From NCBI RefSeq assembly GCF_024218775.1, contig NZ_CP100405.1:186001-250000 (forward strand): a stretch of DNA of 64,000 bases, read 5' to 3'. Position 1 is the stretch's first letter; every line of letters begins with the position of its first letter. Source of the DNA: Haloarcula marina. Its GTDB lineage: Archaea; Halobacteriota; Halobacteria; Halobacteriales; Haloarculaceae. The notes below the pieces were generated by a model. It ran no database searches. It saw nothing but the letters and a program-made list of their open reading frames with translations, and was not told the origin of the DNA. Made by a program: the position numbers and the translations under genes. Positions 14,943-22,549 of the stretch are shown one piece after another.

Positions 14943-15311
14943 ATGTCGACAGAGCGCTCTTCCGACGGCCTGCTCCGCATCGTCCTGATCGTCCTCGCTG
15001 TGATCGTCCTGTTTCCGATGCTGATGATGGTCTTCGCCGCCCCGATGATGGGGATGATGGGCTGGTGGTGGGGCGGCGGCACGGCCGGGGGCCTCTCGCC
15101 GCTGTGGGGCATCGGGATGATGCTCGTCTGGCTCGTCGTCCTCGTCGGCATCGGCTACCTCCTCTATCGCGGCCTCGTCGGTGGTGTCGGGTCGTCGATG
15201 ACCACTGACAGGGCGCTCGAGGAGCTTCGGGTCGCGTACGCACGCGGCGATCTCTCCGACGAGGAGTTCGAGGAACGGCGTGCGAAACTCACCCGCAAGG
15301 AGTCACAATAG
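14943..15311 (+). CDS. SHOCT-domain membrane protein with Met/Gly-rich loop (2)
   Basis: 122 aa from the ATG at 14943 (MSTERSSDGLL); the ATG at 14907 is an alternative. Two TM helices (LLRIVLIVLAVIVLFPMLMM and IGMMLVWLVVLVGIGYLLYR) flank APMMGMMGWWWGGG. The C-terminal SHOCT is LEELRVAYARGDLSDEEFEE. It is a close relative of the 12798-13151 product in layout and sequence, so the two are paralogues. The CuA-like lipoprotein gene starts 8 bases after the stop, implying one transcript. Confidence 0.85.
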   Translation: MSTERSSDGLLRIVLIVLAVIVLFPMLMMVFAAPMMGMMGWWWGGGTAGGLSPLWGIGMMLVWLVVLVGIGYLLYRGLVGGVGSSMTTDRALEELRVAYARGDLSDEEFEERRAKLTRKESQ

Positions 15312-15319
15312 GTTCCAAG

Positions 15320-15910
15320 ATGTCCCCGACAGTACAGCGGCGCGAGTTACTCACTGCGCTCGGAGCCGGCCTCGCGAGTCTCTCGGGCTGTGTCGGCAAT
15401 CTTCCGGGAAGCAGCGGCGGCGTCGATCGAACGATCTACGTCGGCGCGTATCACTGGGGGTTCATCATCGTCGACGAATCCGGCGAGGAACAGGACCGCA
15501 TCAGCCTGCAACGGAACGATGTTCTCCGTGTGGTCGCATTCAACACGCTCGCGAGTCAAGCCGTCCAGTCCCTTCCAGCATCGGTCCAAGACGCCCTACC
15601 CGACCACGAGGCCCTCGAAGAACGAAATGCGGAACGCATCCCGGCCCCGGCCGACGGCGACTTCCACGAACTACTGGAAGAAGCGAACGAGCAGTACCCA
15701 GATCATAGCCTGGCAATTATGCCTTCCGGACAGATTCACATGGGCGGTGGTATGATGATGCACCCAGTAGCCCTTCCGCAAAATGCCACCAGACCCATCG
15801 TTCGTCGGTTAGGAGCGACGCAACGGGGCGATTACACGCTGAGTTGTCTGACCTACTGTGGCTATGGACACCCATACATGGAAATCGACGGTGGCATCGT
15901 CGTCACGTAG
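15320..15910 (+). CDS. CuA-motif cupredoxin lipoprotein (COX2-like domain)
   Basis: 196 aa. The Tat-like start [13 protein letters not shown] leads to the lipobox LSGC (Cys24). Near the C-terminus, C176-LTY-C180-GYG-H184-PY-M187 is the C-x3-C-x3-H-x2-M signature of the binuclear CuA site of cytochrome oxidase subunit II, and the early YHW (residues ~43-45) could give the other His. There are no COX2 TM helices and no oxidase subunit I nearby, so it is a free-standing electron carrier or copper-delivery protein. A Met-rich [11 protein letters not shown] segment lies in the middle. Confidence 0.85.
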   Translation: MSPTVQRRELLTALGAGLASLSGCVGNLPGSSGGVDRTIYVGAYHWGFIIVDESGEEQDRISLQRNDVLRVVAFNTLASQAVQSLPASVQDALPDHEALEERNAERIPAPADGDFHELLEEANEQYPDHSLAIMPSGQIHMGGGMMMHPVALPQNATRPIVRRLGATQRGDYTLSCLTYCGYGHPYMEIDGGIVVT

Positions 15911-16276
15911 GGATCCGTCGTAGATGTCTCCAGTACCAGTTCGCTCTCGGACGACATCGACGCAGGTGTCGATGTATCGATTCACGTAGTCTCCCAGCGT
16001 CAGCGACGCGTCGAGTCGGGCTGAAGGTCGAGGCTGTAGGGACGGTTAATCAGCGCGTAGACGACGAGCAGTGGCCGAGTCGGTCGTCGGTCAGGGGCTC
16101 GTAGTGTAGGTGGTCGAGTTTGTTCTCGGAGTATATGACCTCACTCGACGTCTGTCCGACCTCGACGGACGCGAGTTCTCCGAGTCGCTCTGGAAGAAGG
16201 CGCATCTTCTCGATGGATTCCGTTCCCTGGTTGAGCATTCTGTGTTGAATCTCCAGTGGGCCGTGAACGGATTCAT
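15911..16276 (-). pseudogene. phaC: phaC (class III PHA synthase) 5' relic
   Basis: Reading from 16276: MNPFTAHWRF, then a one-base loss, then RMLNQGTESIEKMRLLPERL and GELASVEVGQTSSEVIYSEN in another frame, then a second shift to [20 protein letters not shown], then a deletion, and last [20 protein letters not shown]. These blocks match, in order, the N-terminal half of haloarchaeal PhaC. The catalytic Cys region and everything after are absent. It directly follows a same-strand PhaJ-like gene, as in PHA operons. Confidence 0.8.
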
Positions 16277-16302
16277 CTGTCTTGGTTTGGCTATCAGGTG
16301 AG

Positions 16303-16941
16303 TCACTCCGGAAGAGCGTCGATCAGCACTGTCGCTGTTCCATCGAGGACGATCTTACCAGCATCGTTCTCGATTCGTGTCGTGAGGCGATACCGGTCGT
16401 CTTCGAGTTCGTCGACGATCTTGCACTGGGCCGTCAGTGAGTCGCCGATGTCGACCGGGCGTCGGAACTCGAGATTCTGCGAGATGTAAATCGTGAGGCC
16501 GGGGAAACACGCGAGGGCGGCGCTAATCAATCCGGAGACGAGCGTCCCGTGGACGATCCGGTGGCCGAACCGCGTTTTCTCCGCGAACGTGTCGTTGAGG
16601 TGGAGGGCGTTCGTGTCGCTGGTCGCCTCGGCGAACTTCCGGACGTCGTCATCCGTGATCACCTTCGAGAAACTCACGTTGTCGCCCTCTTGGAGGGCCG
16701 TGGGGTCTGTGATATCGATGTCGAATTCACCTTTCGCACGGCCGTATGGCAAACGGGGGAGGATAGCCCCGCCTGCCTCAACAAGATGTGGATGGGGTGT
16801 ATCGACGTACTTCTCGGGCGCGCTAGCAAACAACGCTCGGCAGTCGTTCGAGCAGAAGTAGAATGAATCGCCTTCGTACTCGGTAGTCGCTTCGGCGGTC
16901 TCTGTCGGGATTTCCATCCCACACACGGGGTCAACTGGCAT
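16303..16941 (-). CDS. YHS domain fused to MaoC-like (R)-enoyl-CoA hydratase
   Basis: 212 aa. Residues 1-45 form a YHS metal-binding domain (VDPVCGMEI, YFCSNDCRALF), and residues ~75-210 a MaoC/PhaJ hot-dog hydratase with the catalytic D-x4-H pair in NALHLNDTFAEKTRFGHRIV and the HGTLVSGLIS helix. PhaJ supplies (R)-3-hydroxyacyl-CoA for polyhydroxyalkanoate synthesis, and a phaC relic follows on the same strand. YHS usually occurs on copper ATPases and heavy-metal proteins, so the fusion links a metal-sensing or -binding domain to a PHA enzyme. Confidence 0.88.
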   Translation of the reverse strand: MPVDPVCGMEIPTETAEATTEYEGDSFYFCSNDCRALFASAPEKYVDTPHPHLVEAGGAILPRLPYGRAKGEFDIDITDPTALQEGDNVSFSKVITDDDVRKFAEATSDTNALHLNDTFAEKTRFGHRIVHGTLVSGLISAALACFPGLTIYISQNLEFRRPVDIGDSLTAQCKIVDELEDDRYRLTTRIENDAGKIVLDGTATVLIDALPE

Positions 16942-17107
16942 GGGTACGCTGAATTGATGGCTCGGTCGCGAACGGGTTCGCCGTCGGAGCTGTTCAACAG
17001 GCCTGCTAGAGAGTAACGTGGCGAATCACTATCAACGTACGTGTCGGTATCTGCTTCTCAGAAAACACCGAGAGCGATCGGGAACCCGTGAGCGACCGTC
17101 GATGACC

Positions 17108-17245
17108 TCACCCGGCGCTATCATGGGTCGGCTCAACTGAGACCCCGACCGGCGACACCCGACTCAACCGGTGCGCGTTCGTGGTGACCGCGAGACTCAC
17201 CCCCATATCTCCGAGAATGATCGCGAGCGCTACGTATATGAGGTA
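17108..17245 (-). pseudogene. C-terminal fragment of a P1B-type ATPase
   Basis: The residues IYVALAIILGDMGVSLAVTT followed by NAHRLSRV match the last TM helix pair of metal P-type ATPases (…DMGVSLAVTLNALRL). No upstream ATPase sequence remains; the adjoining minus-strand DNA belongs to another gene. It is a leftover 3' end of a metal pump, near the metal island. Confidence 0.7.
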
Positions 17246-17255
17246 TGTCTGTGAT

Positions 17256-17585
17256 TCAGAATTGCTCAACAGGGCGCGCAGATTCCCCTTCAACCTGCTC
17301 GTACATTTCATCCGGGAAGGGAAGGCTCCCCCAGATTGAGTACGGACACTGCTCCTGGCCGATGCAGTACCGCTGCATATCGTCGTTGTCACAGTTCATC
17401 GGAAGCGGGGTGTCGCCCCCAATCGTATTCGAGAACGCATAGCGAATCTGGTAATTAGTGACCTGTTCGTCGTACCAGGGCCACCGCGAGAAGACGTCCT
17501 TGAGGTCTGCGACAATCGTCTCGAGGTCGCTGTCCTGATACTGTGGAAGCCACATCACTATCCGGGCGAAGTTGTACAGGTCCAT
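17256..17585 (-). CDS. Cys-containing hypothetical protein, possibly a primase-like C-terminal fragment
   Basis: 109 aa beginning MDLYNFARIVMWLPQYQDSD. Landmarks: RWPWYDEQVTNYQIRYAFSN, then C-x8-C-x5-C in PMNCDNDDMQRYCIGQEQCP and YSIWGSLPFPDEMYEQ. The cysteines could hold zinc or Fe-S. The layout reminds me of the C-terminal zinc region of haloarchaeal plasmid/phage primase-like proteins, but I cannot confirm this, and the short length suggests a 3' remnant with a fortuitous start. It lies between two gene or IS scars. Confidence 0.5.
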   Translation of the reverse strand: MDLYNFARIVMWLPQYQDSDLETIVADLKDVFSRWPWYDEQVTNYQIRYAFSNTIGGDTPLPMNCDNDDMQRYCIGQEQCPYSIWGSLPFPDEMYEQVEGESARPVEQF

Positions 17586-17663
17586 TCAGACTTAATTGGT
17601 CACCCAATGGCCCACCGATCGTGCTCTTGGGAAAGCCAATCGAGTGTAAATATTAGTCAAAAC

Positions 17664-17708
17664 GGCTCTGTTGAAATCCTCAGTCACTGATAGGTTGTTG
17701 GGGCCGTG
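17664..17708 (-). repeat. Dispersed repeat, type II, inverted copy
   Basis: It begins GGCTCTGTTGAAATCCTCAG and runs to GGGGCCGTG. It matches the reverse complement of 4724-4768 with two mismatches in 45 bases. It lies in the ~270-base non-coding gap before the histidine kinase. Confidence 0.7.
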
Positions 17709-17854
17709 GGTCGGTCAATACCATCTGCCACTGTAGTCGTCTAGCCCCTATCCTATTTGAAATCTATCACATATGCCATACAGGTGACAGAGTGTGAGTG
17801 TAGCAGAGCGGTATTAAAAACCAATACTTATCCCCCACTCGGCAAATTTGTCTC

Positions 17855-19507
17855 TTGGTGAAGTGGCTTTTTATTGGCTATGTGATGCTTTTTTCGGTCA
17901 CAGCGGTCGTCTGTCTTGCTACTATTCCACGTGCTCGGTCCATCCAGCATCCAGGAACGCGGAAGGGGCTCATCGGACTCTTGGGGTCGGTATCCCTTTG
18001 GTCAGCCGGCTACGTCGGATATTTCCTTGCTCCGACTGAACCAGTCAAATACGCGTTCTATATCATTGGCTTCGTCTTCGCATTTGTCGCAGTCGGTGCT
18101 TGGCTATACTTCTGTGCTGCCTATACAGGTCGTCCACCACGAGAAGCCCCCTACCGAAACGTCGCTATAGGCATCTTCCTAGTGTTTACTGTTCTCAAGT
18201 TCACTAATCCACTCCATAATCTCTATTTCACCGCTGAATGGACAACCGATCCGTTTCCACATCTCGCAATACAGCATCAATTGCTTTATTGGATCGTACT
18301 TGGGCTGTCCTATGCGGTCATCGCAGTTGGATTCTTTATGCTCATTGAACAGTTCTATCACACCGGAACAGACAGTCGTCCGCTCATAGGTCTTCTCGGC
18401 CTCACTGCGATTCCTACTATAGTGACGATCCTTGGCGAGCAAATCGAGGAAGTCCTTCCCTTGATGTATGAGCCCCCCGGTGTCGCGCTGTTCGCTGTGG
18501 GCACGCTATTCGTCTATATCCACCGGTTTGAGGCAATCAGATTGACTGGTGAGACTGACGACCCCGCCGTATTCCTGGGCACGAATAGACAGATTCTTGA
18601 CTATAATCAAGCAGCCAGCAGAATTTTTCCGGACCTGCAGGATTCAATCGGTACCTCAGTTGAGTCTGTAAGTTCCTCACTTGCAGAAAAAATATCCGAG
18701 AAAGGGATACTCACAGTAATGTCGAATGACGGAATTCGGGCCTATGAGGTGTCATCTGCGCCATTTATGGCAGGTGAAGTTCAGACGGGCCAGTTAGTGA
18801 CACTAACTGATGTCACAGCTCGGGAATCCTACCGGGAGCAACTCGAAGAGAAGACAGAACAACTCGAAGCTCTGAATCGTATGGTCCGCCACGACATCCG
18901 AAACGATATGCAAGTGATTCTCGCCTGGGGCGAACAACTTCAAAATCACGTCACGGTCGAGGGAAAAGACGCGCTTGACCGGGTGTTACGGAAATCCCGT
19001 CACGTGATTGAAATTACAGACATTGTGGGAGACTTTGTTGAGTCACTCTCGGATGAGCGAATGGCCGAGTTGGAACCGATTGCGCTGGATGAGATACTCG
19101 AATCCGAGCTCGCTACGGTACGTGATTCACATCCGGATGTGACCTTTCGCGTGTCGGGTAACCTACCGCAGGTATCGGTTTACGCAAATGAGCTGTTATC
19201 GTCTGTCTTCCGAAATCTATTCGAAAATGCGGTCCAGCACAACGACGAAGAGATACCGGAAATCACGGTTACCTACACAGAGACCAAAGAGACCGTTCGC
19301 GTTCAGATTGCGGATAATGGGCCAGGAATCCACGATAGCCGGAAAGAGCAGATCTTTGGGAAGGGTCAAAAAGGCCTCAACAGCCCCAGTACCGGTATTG
19401 GTCTCTATCTCGTCTACACATTAACGAGGAAGTTTGACGGGGACGTGTGGGTCGAAGATAACGAACCTAAAGGCGCAGTATTTATTGTCGAATTGTTGAA
19501 ATCATAG
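17855..19507 (+). CDS. 7TM sensor histidine kinase
   Basis: 550 aa starting at TTG 17855 (GTG 17858 is possible). Seven hydrophobic helices fill residues ~1-225 (histidine-kinase N-terminal 7TM type), a degenerate PAS-like region (NRQILDYNQAASRIFPDL) follows, then HisKA with the phospho-accepting His in MVRHDIRNDM (~residue 345), and an HATPase domain with the N box NLFENAVQHN, G1 DNGPGI and G2 GIGLYLV. It is membrane bound and would phosphorylate an unlinked response regulator; none lies nearby. Codon use is more AT-rich than in flanking genes. Confidence 0.92.
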   Translation: MVKWLFIGYVMLFSVTAVVCLATIPRARSIQHPGTRKGLIGLLGSVSLWSAGYVGYFLAPTEPVKYAFYIIGFVFAFVAVGAWLYFCAAYTGRPPREAPYRNVAIGIFLVFTVLKFTNPLHNLYFTAEWTTDPFPHLAIQHQLLYWIVLGLSYAVIAVGFFMLIEQFYHTGTDSRPLIGLLGLTAIPTIVTILGEQIEEVLPLMYEPPGVALFAVGTLFVYIHRFEAIRLTGETDDPAVFLGTNRQILDYNQAASRIFPDLQDSIGTSVESVSSSLAEKISEKGILTVMSNDGIRAYEVSSAPFMAGEVQTGQLVTLTDVTARESYREQLEEKTEQLEALNRMVRHDIRNDMQVILAWGEQLQNHVTVEGKDALDRVLRKSRHVIEITDIVGDFVESLSDERMAELEPIALDEILESELATVRDSHPDVTFRVSGNLPQVSVYANELLSSVFRNLFENAVQHNDEEIPEITVTYTETKETVRVQIADNGPGIHDSRKEQIFGKGQKGLNSPSTGIGLYLVYTLTRKFDGDVWVEDNEPKGAVFIVELLKS

Positions 19508-19555
19508 TGAGAGAACGACTGACCCCCCTTCCTGCAGGATATACGCAGTGTGTTC

Positions 19556-19634
19556 ATACTGCCGGCTGTAAGTTCGCAAAACTATTCGCCATCTCGGGGT
19601 GGTGAGTTACTTAGTTTGTTACAGCCGGCAGTAT
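19556..19634. mobile_element. 79-bp MITE with 16-bp perfect terminal inverted repeats
   Basis: The left end ATACTGCCGGCTGTAA (19556-19571) is the exact reverse complement of the right end (19619-19634). The 47-base interior is non-coding. The flanks (GTGTTC and CAGCAGGACT) look like one dispersed-repeat end split by the insertion. A target duplication of at most 2 bp (AT) is visible. The parent transposon is not in the window. Confidence 0.75.
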
Positions 19635-19742
19635 CAGCAGGACTCTCTGAAGATCTACGTTGATTAGCTTGTTCCCTGGCGTCGATATGCAGGCCTACTG
19701 AACAAACCCTTCGTTGACTTCAGCGTGAAAAAATGAGGCTAC

Positions 19743-19828
19743 CGTGCTGAATACACCCTCTGTATCGGTTACGGCGGTACTGACAGCATCATAATAGATT
19801 TCCGAGGTTGTGCTGCATACAGCGCGCG
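19743..19828 (-). repeat. Dispersed repeat, type I, copy 6
   Basis: On the minus strand it reads GCGCGCTGTATGCAGCACAA ... CTGTCAG ... GTAACCGATACAGAGGGTGT and ends ATTCAGCAC. It keeps all consensus parts, in opposite orientation to copies 1-5. Confidence 0.75.
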
Positions 19829-20201
19829 TATGCATGGTCAGATTCGGCTAACACGTCTCCAAGTACAGGTAAATATCATCTAGGCATTCGTGGAGAAAAC
19901 ACACGCGCAGAATACTTTGATTGTGACTTATGGTATGTGTGCAGAGTGGGGTTAGAATTGACCGACCTTTCCCTCGTCGCTAATCCTGTGCAACCTCATC
20001 ACCTAAGGAAGGCTTTCAGCCAGCTCCGGTAATGTTCGGGCCCTCACGAATCTGAGAATAATCGGCTGTTTCCATTCAAGCCCACTTGGTAATCCCTGAC
20101 ACGAACTATCGTGTCAACAAATAACAAAGTCAGAGGTATACCTACGGCTGTTTGCACTTAGTGCCACCGTCGGCGTGGCTCATGGTGCAGGAAACCAACT
20201 G
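19829..20201. other. Non-coding gap upstream of the MBL hydrolase
   Basis: About 370 bases between repeat copy 6 and the MBL gene. No convincing reading frame is seen. AACAAATAACAAAGTCAGAG near 20120 is AT-rich and may hold promoter elements. Confidence 0.4.
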
Positions 20202-21269
20202 ATGCCATCGCCAACCTCGGACGAAACCGACAGACGAGACGCACCGCGATTCCGACTGAACCGACGTGAGTGGCTCGCGGGGTCGGCAGCATTACTCGGC
20301 CTCGGCGGTCTGGGTAGTGCGACAGCTCACCCCCTTTCGTTCTCGGCCCAAGATGCCGCCGTCGGCGCCAATGCTTCCCTACAGCAACAATACGACCTCA
20401 GAGATCTCGGTGATGGGTTGTACTTTCTCTCTGACGGAACGTACCAGATAATGTTTCTCGTATCCAACGAGGGCGTCGTCGTAGTGGACGCACCGCCGTC
20501 GCTCGTCGCCAGCATCTTCCCAGCCGTCGACGAAGTTACTGACCAACCGATCACGCACCTCGTCTACAGCCATTACCATGCAGACCACATCGGTGGAGCG
20601 AGCCTGTTCGACGACGAGGTAGAAATCATCGCCCACGAGGAGACCGAACGGTTGCTCTCGCAGTTTGAGGATCCCAATCGGCCGGCACCGACGAAAACTT
20701 TCACGGGGAGTTACAACCTCGAGGTCGGCGATCAGGAACTCGATCTCGATTACAGGGGACCGAACCACACGCCGGACAACCTCTTCATTTACGCACCCGA
20801 CCATGCGGTGTTGATGCTGGTCGACGTGATCTTCCCCGGTTGGATTCCCTTCAAAGCCCTCGCCGTCTCACAGAATATCCACGGCTACATCGAGGCCCAC
20901 GAGATAGCTTTGCGCTACGATTTCGACACGCTCGTAGCCGGCCACCTCGCGGAGCCAGGGACACCGGAGGACGTCCGGACGCAACTCGATTTTGTCACCG
21001 ATTTGAAAGCAAACTCGGAGGAAGCGATCGAGTCGGTGGACTTTCAGGCCGTCGCCCAGGAAGCCGAGTCGACCAACCCGTGGGTGCTCTTCGACGCGTA
21101 TCTAAACGCCCTGACCGAGCAGGCAGCGGAGGCGACGCTCGAAACGTGGTCCGGTCGGCTTCAGGGTGCAGAGGTGTTCATGGAGAGTCACGCTGAGACG
21201 ATGATAGAGGCTCTCAGGGTCGACTACGGGATTCTCGGACCGTTCGGCCCTCCCGAGGAGGTCAGTTGA
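20202..21269 (+). CDS. Tat-exported metallo-beta-lactamase-fold hydrolase
   Basis: 355 aa from the ATG at 20202 (MPSPTSDETD); the ATG-like start nine codons earlier adds nothing recognisable. The Tat motif NRREWLAGSAALLGLGG precedes the cleavage region. The zinc site HxHxDH is SHYHADHIGG at ~residue 122, and later ligands are in GPNHTPDNLF and the LVAGHLAEPG His. The C-terminal ~90 residues are helical. It is a soluble or anchored enzyme outside the cell membrane; the nearest general class is alkyl-sulfatase/quinoprotein-associated MBL proteins. Substrate unknown. Confidence 0.88.
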   Translation: MPSPTSDETDRRDAPRFRLNRREWLAGSAALLGLGGLGSATAHPLSFSAQDAAVGANASLQQQYDLRDLGDGLYFLSDGTYQIMFLVSNEGVVVVDAPPSLVASIFPAVDEVTDQPITHLVYSHYHADHIGGASLFDDEVEIIAHEETERLLSQFEDPNRPAPTKTFTGSYNLEVGDQELDLDYRGPNHTPDNLFIYAPDHAVLMLVDVIFPGWIPFKALAVSQNIHGYIEAHEIALRYDFDTLVAGHLAEPGTPEDVRTQLDFVTDLKANSEEAIESVDFQAVAQEAESTNPWVLFDAYLNALTEQAAEATLETWSGRLQGAEVFMESHAETMIEALRVDYGILGPFGPPEEVS

Positions 21270-21345
21270 GTTCTTCCGACGGGCCGCATATTACGAGGAT
21301 ACGTGGCCGACATTTCAGTAACCAAATCGACTACCGCTGACTACA

Positions 21346-21399
21346 CTCTCTATATTCAGCAGGCCACACCTATCAAACTCAGAGGGTTTCAACAGAGCC
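21346..21399 (+). repeat. Dispersed repeat, type II, copy 3
   Basis: The left end TCTCTATATTCAGCAGG is followed by CTATCAAACTCAGAGGGTTT and CAACAGAGCC. It lies between the MBL gene and htpX. The arrangement and the terminal TTCAACAGAGCC match copies at 4715-4768 and 46346-46402. Confidence 0.65.
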
Positions 21400-21575
21400 G
21401 TCAAAACAGAATTTGGTCCTCGGCGTTCATTTTCGCCCATTCCTGATTACTAACATACAATTAAGATTTGGCAATAAGTGATCGGTTGGCGTGTTGGTAA
21501 TCATCAAGGCGGATGCTGAGGCTACTGGAGGCCCGTTCAGTTCACTTGAGTATCGGACGCAGAGGGCCCTGTCAT

Positions 21576-22463
21576 ATGAGCGAACCGATCGTGAGTGTCA
21601 TCAAGAGGGTTTTACCGGCAGACGGAGTAGACCCTCCCGTGACAGACTTCGGCCTGCAACTACGGATGCTCGTCGTCGGTGCAATCCTGTTTGCGTTCTA
21701 CATATTCGCCGGGACTGCACTGTCGGTCCTCTTGGGACTGCCACTGCTACCGGTGTTACTGATCGGGATCCTCGTCGTCCCGGCGATCCAGTACAAACTG
21801 GGTAAATGGCTAGCGCTCCGTCGCGCCAAAGATATGCCCGACGACCAACGGTTCGGCTACGTCCACCAGATGGTCCGACGGCTCAGTCGAGATATGAGCA
21901 TCGACGAACCACGCCTCATGATGATGGACATGGGCGTCCCGAACGCTTTCGCTGTCGGGCGGAAGGGTGCCGGGGTAGTCGTCGTCTCCACCGAATTGAT
22001 GCAGCTGTTGGACGACGACGAACTCGAAGGTGTGGTCGCGCACGAACTGGCCCACATCAAGAACCGTGACGTGATTACCATGGTAATCGGGCAGTCGATC
22101 GGGATGCTCGTGGGCTACGTCGCGTACTTCGCGGTGCTGTTCGGTGGTGAGCGCAACATCGGGTCCTGGATTCTTGCGATGGTCGCCTCCTCGCTCGCAA
22201 ACGCCCTAGTGATGGTGTTCGTCCTCGCCATCTCGCGGTACCGTGAGTACGTCGCTGATGCAGACGCCAGGCAAGCCATCGGCACCGGCGAGCCACTGGC
22301 CCGCGCCCTCGAAAAAATCTCTCGCGGTGCGGAGGGTCGGGAGTCGACTGTAGACGACAGCATGAGTGCCCTCTGTATCTTCAACGCGGACAAGGGGCTG
22401 TTCGAACGACTGTTCTCGACGCATCCGCCCACGGAGAAACGAATCGACCGACTCCGTAACTGA
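21576..22463 (+). CDS. htpX: HtpX-like membrane zinc metalloprotease (M48)
   Basis: 295 aa from the ATG at 21576 (MSEPIVSVIKRVLPADG). Two TM helices (LVVGAILFAFYIFAGTAL and LLPVLLIGILVVPAIQY) precede the catalytic HExxH in GVVAHELAHIKNRD (~residue 155); two more helices follow, then the third zinc ligand Glu in SRYREYVADADA. The C-terminal FSTHPPTEKRIDRL is the typical M48 ending. It degrades misfolded membrane proteins at the cytoplasmic face. Monocistronic, followed after ~85 bases by a convergent lipid-kinase gene. Confidence 0.93.
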   Translation: MSEPIVSVIKRVLPADGVDPPVTDFGLQLRMLVVGAILFAFYIFAGTALSVLLGLPLLPVLLIGILVVPAIQYKLGKWLALRRAKDMPDDQRFGYVHQMVRRLSRDMSIDEPRLMMMDMGVPNAFAVGRKGAGVVVVSTELMQLLDDDELEGVVAHELAHIKNRDVITMVIGQSIGMLVGYVAYFAVLFGGERNIGSWILAMVASSLANALVMVFVLAISRYREYVADADARQAIGTGEPLARALEKISRGAEGRESTVDDSMSALCIFNADKGLFERLFSTHPPTEKRIDRLRN

Positions 22464-22549
22464 GCAGCGTCGAACCCAGTGGCTGACCGCGCGAAAAGAT
22501 CGAACGAAAGATCGTCTGTTGGGCAGAGGAAGCGAGGTTCGACGCGTGA

